Part shown: in pieces, positions 1-5,109 of the stretch
Layout: each line of letters opens with the position of its first letter
How positions within the stretch are numbered: position 1 is the first letter of the stretch
Position numbers and translations under genes: made by a program
Source: Gammaproteobacteria bacterium
GTDB taxonomy: Bacteria > Pseudomonadota > Gammaproteobacteria > Pseudomonadales > Azotimanducaceae
Assembly (NCBI GenBank): GCA_002719135.1
Contig: PBGU01000019.1
Span: forward strand, 5,128 to 10,656
Length of the DNA: 5,529 nucleotides
Reading direction: 5' to 3'
The notes under the pieces: generated by a model
What the model saw: the letters and a program-made list of their open reading frames with translations, nothing else
Database searches by the model: none
Told to the model about the DNA's origin: nothing

Positions 1-405
1 TCAGCGTCGGTGTTTTGTGCGCGGCGTTTTGGCGCAGACGTTACAGGCGTCGACGTTGATCGAGACATCTTTCCGTTTATGGACGTTATCGCCGCGCTAA
101 ACAGCGTCAAAATCCGACCTCATAGAACACGTTATGAAAAACTGACGGCAAGATGTCTTGGTGACCAGGATCTGATCATCGGGTCAGACGTCTGTTTTTG
201 GGATGATCTGATAAAACCCGTTAGAAATCTCATTGCTCGTGCTCTTCGCGGTGGTACGAAACGAATAGTCATTGCGGATCCGGGCAGGCCGACTTTTTAC
301 GAACTTGCTGACCTATGTGCAAAACGTTGGGATGTGACCCTCAAAGAGTGGTATGCCGTTGAACCCAGTCGGACGACTGGAGAAGTTCTAGAAATCAGGC
401 GTTAA
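1..405 (+). CDS. Class I SAM-dependent methyltransferase, 3' part (5' end outside window)
   Basis: The reading frame is open from the first base, so the gene starts upstream; the GTG at base 10 is only an internal Val codon. The last 134 residues remain. The glycine-rich SAM-binding loop (motif I) should lie just before the edge. What is visible is the end of the Rossmann core: GADVTGVDVD, whose Asp ends strand beta-2 and usually contacts the ribose of SAM; DLIIGSDVCFWDDL, matching the strand beta-4 region of METTL/Methyltransf_16-type enzymes; and RIVIADPGRPTFYEL, the strand beta-5 region. The protein ends EIRR. Enzymes of this group often methylate protein lysines, but no substrate can be read from the sequence. 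It is transcribed towards the minus-strand operon and is probably unrelated to it. The superfamily call is firm; the Methyltransf_16 subgroup is a recognition-based guess. Confidence 0.85.
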   Translation, partial: SASVFCARRFGADVTGVDVDRDIFPFMDVIAALNSVKIRPHRTRYEKLTARCLGDQDLIIGSDVCFWDDLIKPVRNLIARALRGGTKRIVIADPGRPTFYELADLCAKRWDVTLKEWYAVEPSRTTGEVLEIRR

Positions 406-433
406 TTCTTACCGCGAGTTTCGTAATTGAATT
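404..433. terminator. Possible weak shared hairpin between convergent genes
   Basis: Bases 404-412 (AATTCTTAC) can pair with 423-426 (GTAA) plus 429-433 (GAATT). This gives a nine-pair stem with a two-base bulge and a ten-base loop. It touches the stop codons of both convergent genes (403-405 on +, 435-433 on -). The stem is mostly A-T pairs and no run of T follows on either strand, so it lacks the standard signature of an intrinsic terminator. It may be a weak bidirectional end signal or chance. Confidence 0.22.
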
Positions 434-1095
434 TATGCGCCGATAAAGGTCTTGAGTTGCTCCGCTAGCGATATACAGGCTTGGTTCTGGACTCTGGCGA
501 TGAAAGGGATCGGGACAACGAGGGCTGGTACGATCGACGTTCCGGATGCTTCAGAACTGACCTTGCCGACCGTAATTCCGCGATTGATGTCCCAAACGGA
601 CGCTTCGTAGTCGGAACCTGATTCCCACGAAAGAAAGCCAAAACATGCCGGGATACCACCGCTAACTACGGTACATTGCAATGCACCGCTTTCCTCTGAT
701 CGTTCGGTTGTTCCTTCGACCCAAACAAGATAACGAACGCCGATCGCCTGTATCTTTTCAGAGATCAGCGGTCGAGAAATGACATAAGTTAGTTCCCTCA
801 TATTGAGAGGCGCAGTTCGCGGTTCGAACCAGGGGAATAGCTCATCCATGAAATCGCGTTCGCTCATAACTGAAAGTGCACCTTCGCCGCCGCTGGTTTT
901 GTTGGATACACAGCCCACGAAATCATCTTCAGTTTCGCCACTTGTTTTATGTTTTCGACTAAGTATGACGATGGATTCTTTGGAGTTAAGACTGGTGCTT
1001 GCTTCCCTAACTTCCTGGATTGTTGTGTTGACGCAGCCAGTAAGCCAATGCATGGCAATCAAGATGAAAGCGATATGTATTCGCTTGGTCATCAT
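433..1095 (-). CDS. Outer-membrane-type lipoprotein, last gene of the operon, function unknown
   Basis: A 220-residue protein if translation starts at the ATG at 1095-1093, whose ATGA overlaps the TGA stop of the gene before it. An in-frame ATG at 1119 would add eight residues but lies deeper in the upstream gene and spoils the signal peptide. From 1095 the N-terminus is ideal for a lipoprotein: MMTKR, a hydrophobic stretch, then the lipobox LTGC with Cys21; Val at +2 predicts outer-membrane sorting. The mature part has four more cysteines (about 62, 141, 151 and 207) that could form disulfides in the periplasm. Residues about 39-45 (ESIVILS) look like a first beta strand. DELFPWFEPRTAP, IGVRYLVWVEG and YEASVWDINRG are the most distinctive later segments. 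This alternation loosely resembles the small alpha/beta lipoproteins of the TolB-N/CsgG kind, which is a pattern impression only. No named family is recognised. Translation is probably coupled to the preceding lipoprotein gene. Confidence 0.82.
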   Translation of the reverse strand: MMTKRIHIAFILIAMHWLTGCVNTTIQEVREASTSLNSKESIVILSRKHKTSGETEDDFVGCVSNKTSGGEGALSVMSERDFMDELFPWFEPRTAPLNMRELTYVISRPLISEKIQAIGVRYLVWVEGTTERSEESGALQCTVVSGGIPACFGFLSWESGSDYEASVWDINRGITVGKVSSEASGTSIVPALVVPIPFIARVQNQACISLAEQLKTFIGA

Positions 1096-1727
1096 GATGC
1101 CACGCGTTGTTGGATCCACTGGCGGACAACATCCTGACGCACGAAACTAAACGAGATGCTCGCAGCGGCATCGCGTAATGCCCAGGTGGCGGCTTCACGA
1201 AGCGCGGGGGATTTCTCGCTTTGCATACCACCGTAGTTTAAACGGTTAGCTTTGCCGTAGGCGGTGACCGGCCAGCTGTGTATGAGGGAACCGTCGGCAC
1301 CATATAGCTCGAACCTGTATTGGATCCAGACCTCGTAAAAGTCCTTGCGCGTTTGCTCCGGAATCGCAAATTGAAACTTTTCGATCGACGGCGCTAATAC
1401 GGCGTCTGCTCCTCGACCTTGTACGCTGTCGATAGAGTCAACGGGGATTACCGACTCGAACATTGCGTGGAAGATCCGATTAAACACGGAAATCTGAGAA
1501 CGAAGATCGATGGTGTGATTTCCATAACTGCCTAGATCTTCGCTGTGCACGTACTGGGACATTGTGTCGTTGTAGTAGATCGCCACATTGATTGGCACTT
1601 GCTCGATCAACGGATTTGGGATGTTGGTCGTGATTGTGACTGAAGCATCGGATGAGCAACCGGCAACCCAATGGATGTTGACAACGCAAATCAAAATGAG
1701 GAGCAGATTAGCCTGTCGCCGTTCCAT
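1092..1727 (-). CDS. Outer-membrane-type lipoprotein, function unknown
   Basis: A 211-residue protein starting at an ATG preceded by a strong ribosome binding site (GGAGGA at 1736-1731). The signal peptide is MERRQAN, a hydrophobic core, then the lipobox VAGC with Cys24; Ser at +2 and +3 predicts outer-membrane anchoring. The mature domain has a strand-like segment at about 46-52 (INVAIYY), then GADAVLAPSIEKFQF (106-120) and YEVWIQYRFELYGADG (131-146). A C-terminal helix-rich part follows from about 175 (ALREAATWALRDAAAS). The layout suggests a compact alpha/beta lipoprotein domain, perhaps similar to the envelope accessory lipoproteins with a TolB-N/CsgG-like fold; no family is recognised with certainty. 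Its signal peptide ends IHWVAGC, much like MHWLTGC in the next lipoprotein, so the two may be old duplicates. It is separated from the VWA gene by 48 bases, the only sizeable spacer in the operon, and overlaps the next gene by four bases. Confidence 0.85.
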   Translation of the reverse strand: MERRQANLLLILICVVNIHWVAGCSSDASVTITTNIPNPLIEQVPINVAIYYNDTMSQYVHSEDLGSYGNHTIDLRSQISVFNRIFHAMFESVIPVDSIDSVQGRGADAVLAPSIEKFQFAIPEQTRKDFYEVWIQYRFELYGADGSLIHSWPVTAYGKANRLNYGGMQSEKSPALREAATWALRDAAASISFSFVRQDVVRQWIQQRVAS

Positions 1728-1730
1728 TCA

Positions 1731-1736
1731 TCCTCC
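1731..1736 (-). promoter_or_regulatory. Shine-Dalgarno site of the first lipoprotein gene
   Basis: On the minus strand GGAGGA precedes the ATG at 1727 by three bases. It is by far the strongest ribosome binding site in the window. The other junctions overlap or nearly touch and show only weak purine stretches. It fits independent initiation after the longest spacer, whereas the other genes probably rely on translational coupling. Confidence 0.75.
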
Positions 1737-1773
1737 GCTTAAACGACTGGTGGTTTTAATCGTGGTCTTCGGA

Positions 1774-1795
1774 GCCTACTGTATATACGGTAGGC
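1774..1795. repeat. 22-base near-perfect palindrome over the stop codon of the second VWA gene
   Basis: Bases 1774-1795 form eleven pairs around the centre 1784/1785, all Watson-Crick except 1780/1789 (T with G). The outer arms are GCCTAC and GTAGGC, the inner core GTATATAC. It covers the last codons and TAG stop of the second VWA gene and leads into the 48-base spacer before the lipoprotein genes. No T tract follows on the minus strand, so it is not a standard intrinsic terminator. It could be an RNA processing or stability hairpin that sets different levels for the inner-membrane and lipoprotein parts of the operon, or a dyad binding site. Confidence 0.5.
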
Positions 1796-2768
1796 CAACA
1801 AAGGTGCCATTGTTGCGGTAGGTGAGTTCCCGCATTAATGCACTGAATCGATACACGCTCGGCGGGTGTCTTCGCCCCTGGAAAAGGACCGGAAAGCCCA
1901 CTGCGTGGATTCTGACACGGCGAGTTCCATCAGCGTCTGCAACGTTTATCTGATCGATCGTGTCGACGACTCTCTCGATGGAGGTTCCCTGAAAATCGTC
2001 GCCGAAAACGTAAATACTTATCTTTTTGTCTGGATCGTAAAACGTGGTCACGGCTTCTTCGATCCCCTCGACGGGGCTTGAGTTTGAAAACGCGTCCCAG
2101 TTGCGCAGCTTGTTAATAATGGATTTTCTAAGAGCCGGAGAGTCGGACATCCAGGTTCGTGCGTAGCGGGGGAACAAATAAGCACCGTTGTCGTTTAATA
2201 CTTGGATACCTTTGACATTTGGGTAGATGTTGAGCGTTTCTTGCAATTTTCGGATCACCGCCGACCATGCGTAGTTGTACATGCTGCCGGAGTTATCAAT
2301 AACGAAAATAATGTGTTCGCTGTCGACCGTGATACCGCCAATCGTTTGGCTCGAACGCTTAAAGTTCATTCCTAAGAGGCGTTCCATCTCGTCCGTGAGG
2401 GATTGTTTTGCTCGCGCCATCTCGGCTTCCTCGATGAGTTGCTCATCGGCTACGTCCTGCGTCGCTTCGAACTTACTGAGGACGTCAGATGTTTGTTGTT
2501 GTAATTTGGCTAGTTGAAGGAGTTCTTTGTCGAAATCCCGTTCTTTATCGGATAGTTGTCGTGTCAACGTTTCTACGTGACCGCGTATTTCGAAGACCGC
2601 GTCACGTTTGCTCGCAACCTGTCCTTCGAGATCAATGGTGGTTGCCTCAAGTACGCTCGGGGCGACGATCTTGGTAATCATGAGTAAGAGAATGATTGCG
2701 CCGAATCCGCAACAAATCACGTCGAGAAATGAGATCCCGATTTCCTCAATGGCTCGGCGTTTTTTCAC
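1776..2768 (-). CDS. Membrane-anchored coiled-coil protein with VWA domain (second of two)
   Basis: A 330-residue protein from the GTG at 2768-2766, whose GTGA overlaps the upstream stop. An ATG at 2825 would add 19 residues but overlap the previous gene by 61 bases. The GTG start gives exactly twelve residues before SFLDV, as in the preceding paralogue, which decides it. Domains: basic N-terminus (KKRR), membrane helix about 14-33 with Asp16 and CCGFGA, charged coiled coil about 46-135, then VWA about 149-330. The metal site (MIDAS) is visible: D158-N-S160-G-S162-M after the strand HIIFVI, a Ser (about 230-231, SNSSPVEG) where many VWA domains have Thr, and GDD at about 256-258 after IYVF. 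Positive residues before the helix predict a cytoplasmic N-terminus and a periplasmic VWA domain. VWA domains bind protein ligands through Mg or Mn. The helix resembles that of ExbD/MotB-type stator subunits, which fits the upstream channel gene. VWA is firm; the stator role is inferred. Confidence 0.9.
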   Translation of the reverse strand: MKKRRAIEEIGISFLDVICCGFGAIILLLMITKIVAPSVLEATTIDLEGQVASKRDAVFEIRGHVETLTRQLSDKERDFDKELLQLAKLQQQTSDVLSKFEATQDVADEQLIEEAEMARAKQSLTDEMERLLGMNFKRSSQTIGGITVDSEHIIFVIDNSGSMYNYAWSAVIRKLQETLNIYPNVKGIQVLNDNGAYLFPRYARTWMSDSPALRKSIINKLRNWDAFSNSSPVEGIEEAVTTFYDPDKKISIYVFGDDFQGTSIERVVDTIDQINVADADGTRRVRIHAVGFPVLFQGRRHPPSVYRFSALMRELTYRNNGTFVGLPYIQ

Positions 2769-3847
2769 GGCCAATCTCGTGACGGCGACATGTAGGTGCC
2801 CTGCGTTATGCGGGCGAGATTCCAATAAGCGCCGGACGCCTGAGGATCGCCTTCCATTGGAAACATGATGACGTTTATAGGAATACCTTGCGGGAGTTCT
2901 TCGACCGCGTCGCGAAAATACTCAAAGCGTTTTTGCCCGGTAACAACTGCCTTACGAGGCGCTCGAGACGATTGAGTCGGAAGACTGTCGATGATCAGGA
3001 AAACGTTATCGGGTCGGGGATCCATGGTTGCAATGTGATTAAAGAGGATTAACAGATTGGTCCCATTCTCCGGTGTTTTTTCTGAGAGGCCTTCGATTGC
3101 GGTGTCAATGCGGTCGGCATCGATGGCGGCAACCCAATCTTCGTTTTGAAATACCGTTTTCAGTTCGGTATTGAACGTCACGATCTGCACATGACTTTCC
3201 ACGGGAATTTGGGCAGTTAGCCACGAAACAGTTGCCAGTGCTCGCTGCCACTTCGGCGATGCCAATTTTCGTTCCTCGCTCATATGACGACGGCGAAGTA
3301 CGTTTATGATGGATTCTGCCAGCATACTGGCAGACGCATCCAGAGCGATGAGGACGTGTTTGCCACCCATATAAAGTCCGGTCAGGTATTGGCGGTCGCC
3401 TTCGCCTTCAACTTCAATGATTGCTCGGGCTTCTTGTTGACGCTCAAGTTCCTGCAAGCGCCTCACTTCATCTTCGCGGGTATCGATATCGGATTGAAGC
3501 TTCTCTATGTCGTCAACGCGCGCCTCAGTCAGCGCTTTAAGTGCATCTAATTCAGCCTCCTTGCGCTCAGCGTCTTCGAGCATTGCCAGACGCCTCCGCC
3601 GTTCGTCGTCGACTCGTTTCAACGTATCCTCGAGGTCCTGTTGGACCGCCGCCAGGTCGCGTTTTCCTACATTGATTTCGTAATCAAGACGCCGAGCTTC
3701 GGACAAGAGATCTTTTTTGACCCACTCGACGTCAGCCTCGGTCTCGTGATTGATGATGAGAAAAATAAGGATGACGGCGCCAAAGCCGCACGACATAACG
3801 TCGAGAAAAGAGAGTGAAAAAACCGTAAATCGCCGCCGCTCAGCCAC
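2765..3847 (-). CDS. Membrane-anchored coiled-coil protein with VWA domain (first of two)
   Basis: A 360-residue protein starting at the GTG at 3847-3845, which overlaps the upstream gene by eight bases (GTGGCTGA). N-terminus MAERRR, then one membrane helix about 14-33 with Asp16 at its beginning (SFLDVMSCGFGA). A highly charged coiled coil occupies about 35-145, rich in Glu, Arg, Asp and Leu heptads. The VWA domain covers about 160-360, with MIDAS residues D170-A-S172-A-S174-M after the strand HVLIAL, T263 in ENGTNL, and D287 in FLIIDSLP; all five classical positions are filled. The C-terminus ends with a final helix and ITQGTYM, as VWA domains commonly do. Predicted topology is N-terminus in the cytoplasm and coiled coil plus VWA in the periplasm. 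It is a tandem paralogue of the next gene and follows the channel and actin/Hsp70-like genes. Its helix resembles that of ExbD/TolR, so it may be one of two B-type stator subunits (inference). Confidence 0.92.
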   Translation of the reverse strand: MAERRRFTVFSLSFLDVMSCGFGAVILIFLIINHETEADVEWVKKDLLSEARRLDYEINVGKRDLAAVQQDLEDTLKRVDDERRRRLAMLEDAERKEAELDALKALTEARVDDIEKLQSDIDTREDEVRRLQELERQQEARAIIEVEGEGDRQYLTGLYMGGKHVLIALDASASMLAESIINVLRRRHMSEERKLASPKWQRALATVSWLTAQIPVESHVQIVTFNTELKTVFQNEDWVAAIDADRIDTAIEGLSEKTPENGTNLLILFNHIATMDPRPDNVFLIIDSLPTQSSRAPRKAVVTGQKRFEYFRDAVEELPQGIPINVIMFPMEGDPQASGAYWNLARITQGTYMSPSRDWP

Positions 3848-5108
3848 GTTGGATTACACGAATGAGTTGAAACTCTTCGCTGTCACTCCGAATGATGTCA
3901 CCTACCGCCACGCTAGTAGAAGAGTCGATGACCACGCCATTAATTTTGACTTCGGCTTTAGCCATAGGTAGGACTCGATACTCAGATCCCTCGAGCTCGA
4001 TACAAAATCCACGGACATTATTTGACGTTTGGTTTTGATCAGAGATTACGTTGCTTAGAGATGTTGCTTCCGTTCCATGAAGTAAATGTGTGGGACGTAC
4101 CCGTATGAGGTTGGTCGGCTCGTCTCGAGAGTTAGCGGAGGCGAATTGAGTAATGAAGCTGACGCCGCCGTCAGATTGCGCGGAGTTTTTTTCGTGAGCC
4201 ATTGCGGCAGAGAAGATGGCGTGGGGTTCGACGACGTTCACGTCATGGCCGGCCGCGCGCAAAACTTCCGTCAATCCGGGGACACGGGCGATTCGATGCG
4301 ACAAAACTATAGTCGTCGGGTCGCCTATTTGCTGCAACAACGCGTCGAGGCGCTGGCTTGATTTCGTTGCGAGTAGCGACCGGGTGACTGCTACGCGGCG
4401 AGACTCGCCGGCGTGAGAGACTTCCACGAGAAATTCATCGACGCATGACGCGACGTTCTTCAATACGTGGCTAAACAGTTGTTGTTCGGTGTCCGCAATA
4501 CGAAGTGGATCAAATCGCGTCTCTTGGACGAATAGATCTGCGACGGCATCAATCCAGCCTTCGACGAGGGCTTGAAAACCGGTTTCCGCGGCCTCGCTAT
4601 ATGACGTGCGAGATACTGATCCGTTAGTCTCAAGTCGCGTGAGTATGGTCCGATGAAAGCCATTGTCTAAGAACGTGCAATGTCCCGGTCTCGCTAACGT
4701 ACTAGCTGTTGCGACCGCGAGATCGGCGAGCGCGGAGATTTGAATCGACGCTTCGTTGGCGATTCCTAGCAATAGGGATAACTGCTCGGGGCTAGTATTA
4801 CTCGGAACAGCAACGAAAACGGGCTCGTTTTCCGGGAGGTTACCCAGTCTTTTAATTTCGAGAAGGTGCTGATAGACGAGATCAGCATGGTTCTTGATGG
4901 TGCGGCCACCGACAGCAATCGGGTCGGCGCTTAATTGATGCCAATACTGAGTCTGCGCTTGGCGCGGATGTAAACGGGTTTGTTCGAGTGCCGCGTCGCC
5001 AAACGAGACGCGATCGTCGAGGACAACCGCGACGCCTGGTTGTCGGTAGACGACGTCTAAACCTTGCGCCAGCGATATTTCGGTGTCATTGAGTTCGAGC
5101 GTCCACAC
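3840..5108 (-). CDS. Divergent actin/Hsp70-like protein with beta-rich C-terminal domain
   Basis: A 422-residue, apparently soluble cytoplasmic protein; no signal peptide or membrane helix is seen. It starts at the GTG at 5108-5106, one base after the upstream stop. A weak AGG lies about ten bases ahead. Residues about 1-300 follow the order of Hsp70/actin-fold (ASKHA) nucleotide-binding domains: an N-terminal strand pair (LELNDTEISLA), SFGDAALEQTRLHPRQ, PVFVAVPSNTSPEQ (97-109) like the 'tVPa..s..qr' segment of Hsp70, HCTFLDNGFHRTILTRL (143-159) in the phosphate-2 position, and IVLSHRIARVPGLTEVL (267-283) in the adenosine position. The usual DxGTT loop and the GG of the adenosine motif are absent, so nucleotide binding may be altered or lost. 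Residues about 300-365 look like a linker. Residues about 367-420 form a small beta-rich domain (KINGVVI, VGDIIRSDSEEFQLIRV) resembling the end of an FHA domain. Its place between channel and VWA genes suggests a cytoplasmic partner or assembly factor of that complex. Confidence 0.75.
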   Translation of the reverse strand: MWTLELNDTEISLAQGLDVVYRQPGVAVVLDDRVSFGDAALEQTRLHPRQAQTQYWHQLSADPIAVGGRTIKNHADLVYQHLLEIKRLGNLPENEPVFVAVPSNTSPEQLSLLLGIANEASIQISALADLAVATASTLARPGHCTFLDNGFHRTILTRLETNGSVSRTSYSEAAETGFQALVEGWIDAVADLFVQETRFDPLRIADTEQQLFSHVLKNVASCVDEFLVEVSHAGESRRVAVTRSLLATKSSQRLDALLQQIGDPTTIVLSHRIARVPGLTEVLRAAGHDVNVVEPHAIFSAAMAHEKNSAQSDGGVSFITQFASANSRDEPTNLIRVRPTHLLHGTEATSLSNVISDQNQTSNNVRGFCIELEGSEYRVLPMAKAEVKINGVVIDSSTSVAVGDIIRSDSEEFQLIRVIQRG

Positions 5109-5109
5109 G

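Noticed and set aside
10..12. GTG at base 10 as the true start of the methyltransferase
   Set aside because: The frame is open upstream to the edge, and a start here would remove the SAM-binding glycine loop that this family needs.
1096..1119. ATG at 1119 as start of the last lipoprotein
   Set aside because: It puts eight polar residues ahead of the signal peptide and overlaps the upstream gene by 28 bases; the ATGA junction at 1095 is the usual arrangement.
1708..1731. Seven-codon leader frame starting at the ATG at 1731 inside the ribosome binding site
   Set aside because: Its ATG touches the GGAGG without spacing, so it is unlikely to be used; it is most likely chance.
1774..1795. Intrinsic transcription terminator after the second VWA gene
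   Set aside because: The hairpin is good but the minus strand after it reads TCCGAAGACC, without a T tract, and the lipoprotein genes follow in the same direction.
2769..2825. ATG at 2825 as start of the second VWA protein
   Set aside because: It would overlap the previous gene by 61 bases and add 19 residues absent from the paralogue; the GTG at 2768 gives an exact match of N-terminal length.
1776..3847. MoxR-VWA (RavA-ViaA or BatA-type) chaperone operon
   Set aside because: No AAA+ MoxR ATPase or DUF58 gene is present, and the VWA proteins have an ExbD-like N-terminal helix plus coiled coil rather than the Bat layout.
3284..4361. Plus-strand open frames opposite the first VWA gene and the actin/Hsp70-like gene (for example 3284-3550 and 4086-4361)
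   Set aside because: They lie antisense to clear protein domains, show no recognisable motif and have no gene-like context.
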